Below are positions 7,355 to 15,210 of a stretch of DNA of 50,200 bases, piece after piece (within the stretch, counting starts at the first letter, position 1; each line of letters opens with the position of its first letter). This stretch comes from Planomonospora parontospora. Lineage in GTDB: Bacteria; Actinomycetota; Actinomycetes; Streptosporangiales; Streptosporangiaceae. The notes under the pieces are model-generated. The model ran no database searches and was not told where the DNA came from. It was given only the letters and a program-made list of their open reading frames with translations. The position numbers were made by a program, and so were the translations under genes. The DNA lies in NCBI GenBank assembly GCA_014647935.1, contig BMQD01000031.1:1-50200 (forward strand), read 5' to 3'.

Positions 7355-8779
7355 ATGTCGGTGGCAGCAGACGAACGACGGCTTTGGCGGCAGTACGTGC
7401 AGGACGTACTGCGGCCGGAACCGCGAACCGCCCGTCCGTCTCGAAGGGCTCTCGTCGCCGACGGGCTGCTCGCGATCTTCTTGACCGTCGTCGCGCTGAT
7501 GGCGGCGGAGGGACTGCAGGGTCCGGTCCATCGCGTCGACGTGCAACCGCGTCCTCTGATCGAGTTGCTGCGGCTGCCGCAGCCTCCGGCGGCTCCGTCC
7601 CTCCCGGCGGCTCCGTCCCTCCCGGCGGCTCCGTCCCTCCCGGCGGTTCCGTCTCCTCCGGCGCTACCGGACGGGGGCATCGGCGTCCAGTCGGCCGCCC
7701 CGGAGCGGATCCATCCGCCGTCCGGCGCCGTCCCCGAGGAGCACGAGCCGCCCGTACTCCTGGTGGCGCTGACCGCCCTGCCGCTGGCGGCCCGGCGCAG
7801 GTATCCGCTCGCGACCTTCTGGGTGGTGGCGTCCGCGGTGCTGGCCATGGACGGCGGTGAGACGTGGGTCACCGTACTGGCCTGCTTCATCGCCGGCTAC
7901 AGCGCCGTCGTCCACAGCCGCAACCGGGTGCCCGCGGCGGCCGGTCTCCTGCTGGCGGCCGTGCTCGCCGGCGCCGTGGACCGGGACGTCGCGTCCGGTC
8001 TTCCCAGTCTCCCCGGTTGGGTGGGGCCCTACGTGGTCCTGCTGAGCGCCGGGGTCTGCGCGAGCGTCGTCCGGTTCCTGCGGCGGAGCCGGGACCGGCT
8101 CACCGAACTTCAGCGGGCGCAGGAGGACGCCATGCGGAGGGCGGTCGAGGCCGAGCGCTCCCGGATCGCCGCCGAGCTGCACGATGTGGTGACCCACAAT
8201 GTGAGTGTGATGGTGATCCAGGCGGGTGCGGCGCGCAAAGTGATGGACGCCGAGCCGGAACTGTCCAAGCAGGCCCTGCTCGCGATCGAAAGCAGCGGCC
8301 GGGCCGCCATGGCCGAGCTGCGCAACGTCATGGACCTGCTCGCAGGGCCGGAGGACGGCCGCGTGGACGGCCGGGGCGACGGGCTCGAACCGCAACCCGG
8401 CCTCGACCAGCTCGGCGGCCTCGTCGAGCGGGTACGCGCCGCGGGCGTGCCGGTGGATGTCGCGCTCTCGCCGCTGGACCCCTTGCCCGACGGGGTCGGC
8501 CTCACTGTCTACCGCGTCGTGCAGGAGGGCCTGACCAACACGATGAAGCACGCGGCCGGCGCGACGGCGTCCGTCGCGATCGGCCGTAACGGCGACTGGC
8601 TGGAGATCGAGGTCACCGACACCGGTGGCGCGCCGGGCCCCCAGGCGCGGACCGGCAACGGCCGCGGGTTGATCGGCTTACGTGAGCGGCTGGCCGTCTA
8701 CGGTGGAACCCTGGCCGCCGGGCCCGTGGCGGGGGGCGGTTATCGGATCATGGCCCGTATTCCGTGGACCGCCGCATGA
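7355..8779 (+). CDS. Two-component sensor histidine kinase, NarX/DesK-like (HisKA_3)
   Basis: 474-aa membrane kinase. An N-terminal hydrophobic helix (LVADGLLAIFLTVVALMAAEG) is followed by a long Pro/Ala/Ser-rich loop, then a set of transmembrane helices (about residues 125-240). The cytoplasmic part has a coiled segment, the HisKA_3 box RIAAELHDVVTHNVSVMVIQ with the phosphoacceptor His at about residue 276, and a HATPase domain with VYRVVQEGLTNTMKHA (N box) and NGRGLIGLRERLAVYGG (G2 box). The signal is unknown. The loop carries an 18-bp tandem repeat (7586-7657). The gene overlaps the response regulator by ATGA. ATG 7355 is the natural start before RRLWRQYVQDVL. Confidence 0.9.
   Translation: MSVAADERRLWRQYVQDVLRPEPRTARPSRRALVADGLLAIFLTVVALMAAEGLQGPVHRVDVQPRPLIELLRLPQPPAAPSLPAAPSLPAAPSLPAVPSPPALPDGGIGVQSAAPERIHPPSGAVPEEHEPPVLLVALTALPLAARRRYPLATFWVVASAVLAMDGGETWVTVLACFIAGYSAVVHSRNRVPAAAGLLLAAVLAGAVDRDVASGLPSLPGWVGPYVVLLSAGVCASVVRFLRRSRDRLTELQRAQEDAMRRAVEAERSRIAAELHDVVTHNVSVMVIQAGAARKVMDAEPELSKQALLAIESSGRAAMAELRNVMDLLAGPEDGRVDGRGDGLEPQPGLDQLGGLVERVRAAGVPVDVALSPLDPLPDGVGLTVYRVVQEGLTNTMKHAAGATASVAIGRNGDWLEIEVTDTGGAPGPQARTGNGRGLIGLRERLAVYGGTLAAGPVAGGGYRIMARIPWTAA
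7586..7657. repeat. 18-bp tandem repeats encoding a Pro/Ala/Ser linker in the sensor kinase
   Basis: Three exact copies of CCGGCGGCTCCGTCCCTC (7586-7603, 7604-7621, 7622-7639) followed by a diverged copy to 7657. They encode repeating Ala-Ala-Pro-Ser-Leu-Pro in the extracytoplasmic loop. Because the unit is a multiple of three, copy-number change would alter loop length without breaking the frame. Confidence 0.9.
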
Positions 8780-9456
8780 GCGAGCCGGTGCGCGCTGTCA
8801 TCGCCGACGACCAGGCGCTGGTCCGTACCGGGTTCCGGATGATCCTCTCCGCCGACGGCATCGAGGTGGCGGCGGAGGCGGCCGACGGGGTCGAAGCGGT
8901 CGCCGCCGTACGGAGCACCAGGCCGGACGTCGTGCTCATGGACATCCGGATGCCGCGGATGGACGGCATCGAAGCCACCCGCCAGATCATGAGCGGCGGA
9001 GCGGACGAGACCCGCGTCATCATCCTGACCACTTACGATCTCGACCACTACGTCTACGCCGCCCTCACCGCCGGCGCCAGTGGCTTCCTGCTCAAAGACG
9101 TCAGCCCCGAGCACCTGGTGGCCGCGGTACGTCTGGTGCGCTCCGGCGACGCCCTGCTCTCACCCACCATCACACGCCGCCTCGTCGAGCGTTTCGCACC
9201 CCGGGACGAGGCGAGGGCCGGTCTCCACCGGGACCTGTCCGGACTGACGCCACGGGAACTGGAAGTGCTGCGCCTGCTCGCCACCGGCCTGAGCAACGCC
9301 GAACTCGCCGACCGGCTGACTCTCAGCGCGACGACGGTGAAGACCCACGTCGCCCGCATCCTGTCCAAACTCGGCCTCCGCGACCGCGTCCAGGCCGTCG
9401 TGCTCGCCTACGAAACCGGACTGATCTCCCCGGGCGGCCCATCGGCCACCGGTTGA
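8776..9456 (+). CDS. NarL/FixJ-family response regulator
   Basis: 226 aa. The receiver domain (about 1-120) has acidic DD near residue 11-12, the phosphoacceptor Asp at about 56 in VVLMDIRMP, the switch Thr in IILTTYD and the conserved Lys in FLLKDVSP. The C-terminal LuxR-type HTH is LTPRELEVLRLLATGLSNAE then LADRLTLSATTVKTHVARIL. It pairs with the upstream histidine kinase through a 4-bp overlap. The start ATG 8776 lies in that overlap. Likely targets are the divergent hydrolase gene or genes elsewhere (inference). Confidence 0.93.
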   Translation: MSEPVRAVIADDQALVRTGFRMILSADGIEVAAEAADGVEAVAAVRSTRPDVVLMDIRMPRMDGIEATRQIMSGGADETRVIILTTYDLDHYVYAALTAGASGFLLKDVSPEHLVAAVRLVRSGDALLSPTITRRLVERFAPRDEARAGLHRDLSGLTPRELEVLRLLATGLSNAELADRLTLSATTVKTHVARILSKLGLRDRVQAVVLAYETGLISPGGPSATG

Positions 9457-9476
9457 CCGGCCCCGCCGGGCGAGGT

Positions 9477-9660
9477 CTACAGAGTGTCGCCTCCGCCGGA
9501 GGCCTTCGTCTCCCGGCCGTGGACGGCGAGCGCGTAGATGACGAGGACGTCGAAGGTGATGACGATCACCGACCAGAACGGGTAGGCGGGGAGCCAGGCG
9601 AAGTTGACGAGCGCCTGGACGGAGGCGAGGAGGATCCCGGCCACCCGCCACCAGGTCCTG
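9477..9660 (-). pseudogene. Remnant of a DUF7144 small membrane protein gene
   Basis: The minus frame ending at TAG 9479-9477 reads WWRVAGILLASVQALVNFAW then LPAYPFWSVIVITFDVLVIYALAVHGRE. This is the conserved C-terminal half of the actinobacterial DUF7144 four-helix membrane family, known for the NFxxLPAYPxWSxIxIxxDVLVIxALxVHG pattern. Just upstream of the tryptophans an in-frame TGA appears and the N-terminal helices are missing. The gene is therefore broken or 5'-deleted, and is too short to appear as a normal open frame. Confidence 0.7.
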
Positions 9661-9768
9661 CCTCACGTACCCGAGACCCACTGACCACCTCCCCATATGG
9701 CCTGTTAAAGATGCACAAAGTAGGTGTGACACCGGTTTGGTGATCGATTCCCGGAGGGATGCGCTCCC

Positions 9769-10686
9769 TCAACCGATGAGGCGTTTGCGCCAGTCGAGGG
9801 GGGTGACGGTGATGCTCTGCGAGGGATCGCCGTTCCACTCCACCGGAAGACCGGTCTTCTCGAGCGCGGCCACGACCTCCCGGCCGATGGACGCCGTGGT
9901 GTCCGATGAGCCGTCGAATCCGCCGTACAGGAGCGCCAGTCCGTGCCCCCTCGCGGCCGAGTCCGTGCACTGGCTGTGGAAGTAGACGTAGCCGCGGGCG
10001 TCCGGTGCACCCGCCGACCAGATCTCCGCCTGACCGCAGGAGCGGCAGCAGGCGAAGTGCTCCCTCGCGGTGATGCCCGAGGACTCCAGGGCGGCGAAGG
10101 CCCGGCTGAGCCGTTCCGGGTCCGTCTCCCCCTGCCAGGAGGCCTGCTCCTCGACGCGCTCCAGCCACATCCGGTCCGCCAGTAGACGCGCCTGTTCGGG
10201 GGAGACCGGGTGGCGGTCGTCTGAAACGAGGTATTCCTGCGCGAGCTCGGCCAGTTGCGCCCGCGTCGCGTAACCGCCCACGATCACTTCGCGGACGCGC
10301 GCGTCGAGCCGCTCGCGTTCGTCCTCGTCGAGCTCGAGCGGAGGCGGGGGCTCGGAGGTACCCAGGTCCAGAGAGGTCCAGTCCAGCCCGGAGTCCCAGT
10401 CTTCCTCCGGCCGCGCCCAGCGGGTCATGGCCGCGATCACCGGTCCGGGACCGTCGAGCACCGCCTGGAAGTGCCGGTCGGGAGCTCCGTCACGGTGTTC
10501 CAGCACATAGTCGCCGCCGTTCTCGTGCCATACCTGAACGAAGACCTCGGGCAGGTCGGGAATCCGCTGGACGACCAGGAACCTGTCGTTCCGGCCGCCC
10601 AGCCGGCCGATCAGCTCGGTGAGTCCCCCGGCGTCCACCCGGACATGCCGGCGGCCGTCCTCGGTCCGTACGGTGATTGCGAACAT
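9769..10686 (-). CDS. DUF6891-like conserved hypothetical protein
   Basis: About 305 aa, acidic, with no signal peptide or membrane helix. The N-terminal segment (FAITVRTEDGRRHVRVDAGG, LTELIGRLGGRNDRFLVVQR) looks like an Imm-type or YchF-unrelated beta domain common in actinobacteria. The C-terminal part contains EHFACCRSCGQAEI (three Cys, possible metal site), DARGYVYFHSQCTDSAARG and the family-typical LLYGGFDGSSDTTASIGREV, which I associate with DUF6891. ATG 10686 is preferred over an upstream start; CAGGGT lies 7 nt ahead of it, so the message may be leaderless. Function unknown. Confidence 0.72.
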   Translation of the reverse strand: MFAITVRTEDGRRHVRVDAGGLTELIGRLGGRNDRFLVVQRIPDLPEVFVQVWHENGGDYVLEHRDGAPDRHFQAVLDGPGPVIAAMTRWARPEEDWDSGLDWTSLDLGTSEPPPPLELDEDERERLDARVREVIVGGYATRAQLAELAQEYLVSDDRHPVSPEQARLLADRMWLERVEEQASWQGETDPERLSRAFAALESSGITAREHFACCRSCGQAEIWSAGAPDARGYVYFHSQCTDSAARGHGLALLYGGFDGSSDTTASIGREVVAALEKTGLPVEWNGDPSQSITVTPLDWRKRLIG

Positions 10687-10773
10687 GTCGGCCACCCTGG
10701 CACAGGGCGCGGTCATCCGTCCTCGGTCCGCCCGATCGGGACCCGCCGCCGCACCGTCGACGCGGCCTGCCGG

Positions 10774-11091
10774 TCAGCGTGGGCGGCTGAGGGCGGCCTC
10801 GGCCAGATCCGTCCATTCCTCGGCCGAGGAGTGGGGCACGACCACCCAGTCCTTCACCGTCCTGCCCTGCCCCGAGGGGTCGAACAGGGACGCCCCGGCC
10901 AGTCGGAGCGCGGCTGCGTGTTCGGGGGTGTCCCTGACCAGTCTGAACACCATCGCGCCGTCGCGCTGCAGGCTCGCGAACACCTTCCCGGCCTGATCTT
11001 TGAGCGCGGGCCTCCCCATCATCGTGGAGATCCGCACACCCAGGTCGGCCAACTCGGCGCCGACCTGCTTGAAATCCTCTTCCGGGCTCAT
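10774..11091 (-). CDS. Small TfoX N-terminal-like conserved protein
   Basis: About 105 aa. The layout ADLGVRISTMMGRPALKDQA, KVFASLQRDGAMVFRL, then LFDPSGQGRTVKDWVVVPHS resembles the compact TfoX-N/MmcQ-like fold seen in many stand-alone actinobacterial proteins (M-x-G-x-P-x-L-K, K-x-F-A-x-L, MVFRL). Nothing suggests a competence role here. The frame is open further upstream but ATG 11091 begins the fold. It lies 87 bp upstream, in transcription order, of the DUF6891 gene on the same strand, so the two could be co-transcribed. Confidence 0.62.
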   Translation of the reverse strand: MSPEEDFKQVGAELADLGVRISTMMGRPALKDQAGKVFASLQRDGAMVFRLVRDTPEHAAALRLAGASLFDPSGQGRTVKDWVVVPHSSAEEWTDLAEAALSRPR

Positions 11092-11452
11092 CGTCAGTCG
11101 GTCCCCAACTCCATGGCCATGCCGCTCTCTTCCGCCGACGTGACACCTGACGTCGCCGGGTCGCAGCGGACGCGGGTCGGGCGGGCGCGAGCCGTGATCA
11201 TTCCACGTGGCGATCAATCTATATCACCCGTCATATCTGGACTGCTCCTGTTTGTCGTCGTCAGTCCGTGCCCGTTGCCCATCAGCCGGAGGGTGTGCTC
11301 CGGAACCGGCCGGCCGGCCTGCCGGAACCGGTCGGTCCGGGCCGCTGCGGTCTCGACGGGACCGGCGTCGCCTGTCCGGTCGGCGTCGCGCCCGCGGACG
11401 GGTGGACCCGGCGTTTCGCGGTGCCCGGCCGGCGGGCCGTTAGGCTGTGCCC
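11092..11452. other. Divergent intergenic region with one AT-rich promoter-like patch
   Basis: About 360 bp with no credible gene. An AT-rich island at about 11212-11240 (ATCTATATCACCCGTCATATC, read as two ATATC copies separated by ACCCGTC) is the only promoter-like patch far from starts. It probably serves the minus-strand small TfoX-like gene. At the right end TAGGCT (11441-11446) is a -10 box for the TetR gene. Confidence 0.4.
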
Positions 11453-12037
11453 GTGACATCCGGTGCGGAGCGGGGGACGGCGTTGCGTGCGGACGCCGCG
11501 CGCAACCGCGCGCGGGTGTTACAGGTCGCCCGTGAGCAGCTGGCCATGGGTGACGACTCGCTCATGCTGAACACCATCGCCCGGCTCGCGGGGGTGGGCG
11601 TCGGGACCGTTTACCGGCATTTCCCCAACCGGCACGCGCTGCTGGAAGCGCTGATGGCGGAACGTTTCCAGCAGCTCGTCGACGAGGCGCGGGCCGCGGC
11701 GGCCGGAGCCGAGGAGGACGCTCCCGCGAGTCTGCGCCGCCTGCTGCGGTTCACCCTCGGGCGCATGCTCGACGACGCCGGGTTCGCGGCGGTGCTCGAA
11801 TCCGCCGGCGGCCCCGATGCGCAGACCTCGGCGCTGAGGGCCGATCTGGACGGCGCACTGGCGGAGCTGCTCGACCGCGCCCGCCGTGCGGGTGCCATCC
11901 GGTACGGCATCGAGGCGGACGACGTCCGCCGTCTGCTCTGCGGCATCGGGCACGCGGTCCGCTCCGGCGGTGACGGCGCCGAGCACGCGGACGCCTATCT
12001 CGACGTCCTCCTCGAAGGCTTGCGCCCCCCGCGCTGA
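11453..12037 (+). CDS. TetR-family transcriptional regulator
   Basis: 194-aa repressor. The N-terminal HTH region spans RADAARNRARVLQVAREQLA, then LNTIARLAGVGVGTVYRHFP and NRHALLEALMAERF, a clear TetR signature. The helical C-terminal domain (about 75-194) is an effector-binding domain of the SdpT/TetR_C type. GTG 11453 is chosen because TAGGCT ends exactly 6 nt before it and no ribosome-binding site is present, so the mRNA is probably leaderless; a GTG at 11447 lies too close to the box. The short-chain dehydrogenase downstream has two matching inverted repeats in its promoter, the probable operators. Confidence 0.88.
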   Translation: MTSGAERGTALRADAARNRARVLQVAREQLAMGDDSLMLNTIARLAGVGVGTVYRHFPNRHALLEALMAERFQQLVDEARAAAAGAEEDAPASLRRLLRFTLGRMLDDAGFAAVLESAGGPDAQTSALRADLDGALAELLDRARRAGAIRYGIEADDVRRLLCGIGHAVRSGGDGAEHADAYLDVLLEGLRPPR

Positions 12038-12053
12038 CGGCGGTTCGCCCCCG

Positions 12054-12075
12054 CCTCCGGGTCCGGACCCGGAGG
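12054..12075. terminator. 22-bp perfect palindrome after the TetR gene
   Basis: The 22 bases centred between 12064 and 12065 are an uninterrupted perfect palindrome (arms CCTCCGGGTCC and GGACCCGGAGG), starting 17 bp after the TetR stop. It is followed by further GTCCGGACCCG-like copies up to about 12150. A hairpin terminator without a U-tract is the simplest reading. Confidence 0.5.
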
Positions 12076-12224
12076 TCCGGACCCGCGTTCGGGCCCGGAC
12101 TCGATGGTTCGCCCCCGCCGCGTCCGGACCCGGCGGTCCTGTCCCGTGTCCGGACTCGGCGATCCGGAATCCACAGCTCGGAGCCCACGGCTCGGGGGCC
12201 GTCGCCGTACGTCCGCCTCCATTA

Positions 12225-12282
12225 AACGGATAGCCATCCACTTGTGTTACGGTATGGATCGTAAAACGGATGACTATCCGTT
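12225..12282. promoter_or_regulatory. Paired candidate TetR operators upstream of the short-chain dehydrogenase
   Basis: Operator 2 (12265-12282) is a perfect inverted repeat AACGGAT-GACT-ATCCGTT. Operator 1 (12225-12242) is an imperfect version, AACGGAT-AGCC-ATCCACT, exactly 40 bp upstream, so both lie on the same helical face. Between them is TTACG (12247-12251) with CGTAA (12260-12264). The AT-rich stretch contrasts with its surroundings and must hold the SDR promoter. Repressor identity (the upstream TetR) is inferred from position. Confidence 0.65.
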
Positions 12283-12308
12283 AATGGGCGGTCGGCGAGG
12301 GGTGGATC

Positions 12309-13187
12309 ATGGGCGGACGGGCTGTGGTGACGGCGGGGACCGGGGGGATCGGTTTGGAGACCGCGATGGGGCTGGCGGCGCGTGGCCATGCGGTGACCGT
12401 GGTCGGTCGGAACGCCGAGCGGGGTGCCCTCGCGGTCGAGCGGATCGGCGCGGTGGCGACCGGACCGCGGGCGAGGTTCGTCGCGGCCGACCTCGCCTCG
12501 CTCGACGCGGTCCGGGGGCTCGCAGCCCGGCTCGCCGGAGAGGGACCGCTGAACATCCTGGTCAACAACGTCGGGGCGATGTTCGCGGACCGGCAACGGA
12601 CGGTGGACGGGATCGAGGCGTCGTTCGCCGTCAACCACCTCTCCCCCTACCTGCTGACGGAACTGCTGCTGGAACCGCTCCGGGCCGGGGGGCCGAGCCG
12701 GATCGTGAACGTCACCTCGGGCGCGGTCCGGACCGCCAAGCGTTCCTTCGACGCGGTCGAGCCGCCGGGCGGCTACTACGGCTTTCACTGGTACGGCCGG
12801 GCGAAGCTGGCCAACCTCGCCTACACGCTGGATCTGGCGGAGCGGCTGCGAGGCACGGGCATCTCGGTCTTCGCCGCGGACCCCGGTGGTGCGGCGACTG
12901 AGATGACCGACGGCACCATGCGGTCACCCCGGATCGTCTCGCCGGGACTGCGGCTGCTCTGGCCGCTGGTCCGCCGTACCTTCGAGCGCGCCACGTCGGG
13001 TTCCGCGTCGGCGGCCGCGCGGTCGTCGATCCTCGCCGCGGCCGACGCCTCCCTGGACGGGCGGACCGGGCTGGTCATCGGACCCGATGCCCGCCCCGTC
13101 ATGCCCTTCCGCCCCGCCACCGACCCCCGGACGGCCGAGGCCGTTCTCCGGCTCAGCCGGCGGTCGGCTCCGCTCGTCCCCGCCTGA
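12309..13187 (+). CDS. Short-chain dehydrogenase/reductase (SDR)
   Basis: 292 aa, Rossmann fold. The cofactor loop is TAGTGGIGLETAMGLAARG (TGxxxGIG type), with an NADP-compatible VVGRNAERG after strand 2. Further motifs are ADLAS (strand 4), NNVGAMFADRQRT (NNAG-like), NVTSGAVRT and the catalytic YGRAKLAN (Tyr-x-x-x-Lys). The long C-terminal part (SPGLRLLWPLVRRTF) is like retinol-dehydrogenase/WW-domain-oxidoreductase-type SDRs. The substrate is unknown. ATG 12309 follows GGGGTGG. It is probably repressed by the upstream TetR protein. Confidence 0.9.
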   Translation: MGGRAVVTAGTGGIGLETAMGLAARGHAVTVVGRNAERGALAVERIGAVATGPRARFVAADLASLDAVRGLAARLAGEGPLNILVNNVGAMFADRQRTVDGIEASFAVNHLSPYLLTELLLEPLRAGGPSRIVNVTSGAVRTAKRSFDAVEPPGGYYGFHWYGRAKLANLAYTLDLAERLRGTGISVFAADPGGAATEMTDGTMRSPRIVSPGLRLLWPLVRRTFERATSGSASAAARSSILAAADASLDGRTGLVIGPDARPVMPFRPATDPRTAEAVLRLSRRSAPLVPA

Positions 13188-13275
13188 TCTCCGGAGGGCG
13201 GGAGGCGGCGGCTGCGGGCCGGTCCCTCCGACGGGGACGTGGCCGGGTCCGTCGTGCATGCGGGGGTCCCGGGTC

Positions 13276-14262
13276 TCAGACCGTGATGACGACCTTCCCC
13301 GTGGCGTGTCCCTGCTCCTGGTAGACGATGGCCTCCGGGATCTCCTCGAACGGGTAGCTCCGGTCGATGACGGGGGTGAGGCGCCCGTCCTCGATGAGCT
13401 CGGCCAGCGTCGTCAGGTTCCGCTTGTTCTCCGTGCACCGGACCACGTCCGTCAGGGCCGTCCGCTGCGATACGAAAGGCGACGCCGCGAGCGCGGAGAT
13501 GATGCGGCCCATGGGCTGCAGCCACCGGCCGCCCGGCCCGCCGACGATGACGAGGGCCCCCTTGGGAGCGAGCGCCCGCCGGTACGCCGAGGCCGGGTGG
13601 CTTCCCGCGCAGTCCAGCAGCAGGTCGTAGCGCCGCCCGCGCCGGGTGAAGTCCTCCGCGGTGTAGTCGACGACCTCGTCCGCGCCGAGCGACCGGACCA
13701 GTTCCACGTTCCGGGTGCCGCAGACGGCGGTGACCCGCGCGCCGAACGCCTTGGCGAGCTGTACGGCGAACGTGCCCACGCCTCCCGAGGCCCCGTTGAC
13801 GAGGACGTCCTGCCCCGGCTGGATCCGCCCGTCGTCGCGCAGGCCCAGCAGGGCGGTGCCGGCCGCCATCGGTACCGCCGCCGCCTGATCGAACGACAGG
13901 TTCTTCGGCTTCGGCACCAGCTCTCCGGCCGGGACGCAGGCGTACTCGGCGAAGCCGCCCTGCTTGGGCATGCCGTACACCTCGTCGCCGGGGCGGAACT
14001 CCGTCACGTCCCGGCCGACCGCCTCGACCTGCCCGGCGATGTCGGCGCCCAGGATGCGGATCTTCGGCCCGAACAGGCCGGGACCGCCGCCCATCAGGCG
14101 CGCGATGTACGGCTCCCCTCTCATGAGGTGCCAGTCGTAGGGCTGGACGGAGGTGGCGCGCACCCGGACCAGCACCTCGCCGGCGGCGGGCACGGGCTTG
14201 TCGATCTCGGTGAGCTGCAGCGCGTCGGGTGAGCCGTACGAACGCAGGACGAACGCCTTCAT
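13276..14262 (-). CDS. NADPH:quinone oxidoreductase-like protein (zinc-free MDR family)
   Basis: 328 aa. The N-terminal GroES-like domain begins KAFVLRSYGSPDALQLTEID and includes VRVRATSVQPYDWHLMRG and ILGADIAGQVEAVGRDVTEF-RPGDEVYG. The catalytic zinc Cys/His set of alcohol dehydrogenases is absent. The nucleotide-binding loop is VNGASGGVGTFAVQLAKAFG, followed by CGTRNVELVRSLGADEVVDY. This is the typical NAD(P)-dependent 'zinc-binding dehydrogenase family' quinone reductase of actinobacteria. GGAGG lies upstream of ATG 14262. Convergent with the SDR gene and divergent from the DUF2306-like gene. Confidence 0.9.
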   Translation of the reverse strand: MKAFVLRSYGSPDALQLTEIDKPVPAAGEVLVRVRATSVQPYDWHLMRGEPYIARLMGGGPGLFGPKIRILGADIAGQVEAVGRDVTEFRPGDEVYGMPKQGGFAEYACVPAGELVPKPKNLSFDQAAAVPMAAGTALLGLRDDGRIQPGQDVLVNGASGGVGTFAVQLAKAFGARVTAVCGTRNVELVRSLGADEVVDYTAEDFTRRGRRYDLLLDCAGSHPASAYRRALAPKGALVIVGGPGGRWLQPMGRIISALAASPFVSQRTALTDVVRCTENKRNLTTLAELIEDGRLTPVIDRSYPFEEIPEAIVYQEQGHATGKVVITV

Positions 14263-14455
14263 GGGATTCCCTCCTCCACGGCGGGCCCGGGCGCCGCAGG
14301 GTGACGGGCACGTCCCGAGCCGTGGAGGCCAGCGTAGAAATCCTGCGCAGGGGACTCATCAGCCGAAAGTACGCCTGATCGGCGGACGATCGGCCAGGTC
14401 GGACCAGGCCGTTCCGGTGATGATCCGCCACCGCGCCGGCGGCCACGATCGGGTC

Positions 14456-15106
14456 ATGACCGATGAGAGGCCGACAGGCCGGTTCGTGCCCGCCATGCTG
14501 ATCCTGCTCAGCGCCGTGCCCGTGGTCGCGGGAGCCGCCCGCCTGACCGAGCTGACCGGTGGCGCGGAGATCACGCCGGAGAACGCGCGGTTCTTCGCGG
14601 TGCCGCTGCCCGTGGTGCTGCACATCGTCAGCGTCAGCGTCTACAGCGTTCTCGGAGCCTTCCAGTTCGCCCCCGGATTCCGCCGCCGGAGGCCCGGCTG
14701 GCACCGTGCCGCCGGGCGGGTCCTGGTCCCGTCAGGACTCGTCGCGGCGCTCACGGGGCTGTGGATGACGGTCTTCTACCCCTATCCCGCCGGCGGCAGC
14801 GATCTCCTTTCCGGGATCCGGCTCGTGTTCGGCACCGCCATGGCCCTGTCCATCGTCCTCGGCTTCGCCGCGATCCGGCGGCGGGACGTCGTACGGCACC
14901 GCGCCTGGATGATCCGGGGTTACGCGATCGGCCTGGGGGCGGGCACGCAGGTGCTGACCCACCTGCCCTGGGTCCTGGTCTTCGGGGCGCCCGGCGAGGT
15001 CGCCACCGCACTGCTCATGGCCGCCGGCTGGGTGATCAACGTGGCCGTGGCCGAGTGGGCCGTCCGCAGGCGGCCGGCGGTCCGGACCGTCCGGCTCGGC
15101 TCCTGA
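14456..15106 (+). CDS. DUF2306-like integral membrane protein
   Basis: 216 aa with about seven hydrophobic segments, for example FVPAMLILLSAVPVVAGAAR, VVLHIVSVSVYSVLGAFQFA, RVLVPSGLVAALTGLWMTVF and AMALSIVLGFAAIRRR. Typical family features are H in LPVVLHI, the RRRPGWHRAAGR loop and RHRAWMIRGYAIGLGAGTQV, which recall DUF2306/heme-like membrane proteins with conserved His residues. Function unknown. ATG 14456 is preceded by CACGAT ending 6 nt upstream, a leaderless arrangement, and the fold begins here rather than in the long upstream open frame. Confidence 0.78.
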   Translation: MTDERPTGRFVPAMLILLSAVPVVAGAARLTELTGGAEITPENARFFAVPLPVVLHIVSVSVYSVLGAFQFAPGFRRRRPGWHRAAGRVLVPSGLVAALTGLWMTVFYPYPAGGSDLLSGIRLVFGTAMALSIVLGFAAIRRRDVVRHRAWMIRGYAIGLGAGTQVLTHLPWVLVFGAPGEVATALLMAAGWVINVAVAEWAVRRRPAVRTVRLGS

Positions 15107-15107
15107 C

Positions 15108-15124
15108 ACGGCCGAGGGGGCCGT
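15108..15124 (+). terminator. Hairpin after the DUF2306-like gene
   Basis: ACGGCC (15108-15113) and GGCCGT (15119-15124) with a 5-nt loop, one base after the stop codon and between convergent genes. Confidence 0.45.
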
Positions 15125-15132
15125 CCGGCGGC

Positions 15133-15210
15133 CGGTGACCCGGGCCGTCCGGCTCAGTCGGTGACCCGAACCGTCCGGCTCAGTCGGTGACCCGAACCGT
15201 CCGGCTCAGT
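15133..15210. repeat. Three 26-bp tandem repeats spanning the response-regulator stop codon
   Basis: Copies at 15133-15158, 15159-15184 and 15185-15210. The last two are identical (CGGTGACCCGAACCGTCCGG then CTCAGT), and the first differs at two bases. The stop codon of the minus-strand response regulator (15206-15208) lies in the third copy, so the duplication has copied the stop twice more downstream of the gene. Confidence 0.92.

Noticed and set aside
5750-7546. Alternative long minus frame across the alpha/beta hydrolase
   Set aside because: The nucleophile elbow and other hydrolase motifs lie in the neighbouring frame ending at 5791.
12265-12282. A short CRISPR-like or integration site reading of the AACGGAT repeats
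   Set aside because: Only two copies, inverted-repeat symmetry and position before a regulated gene fit operators better.
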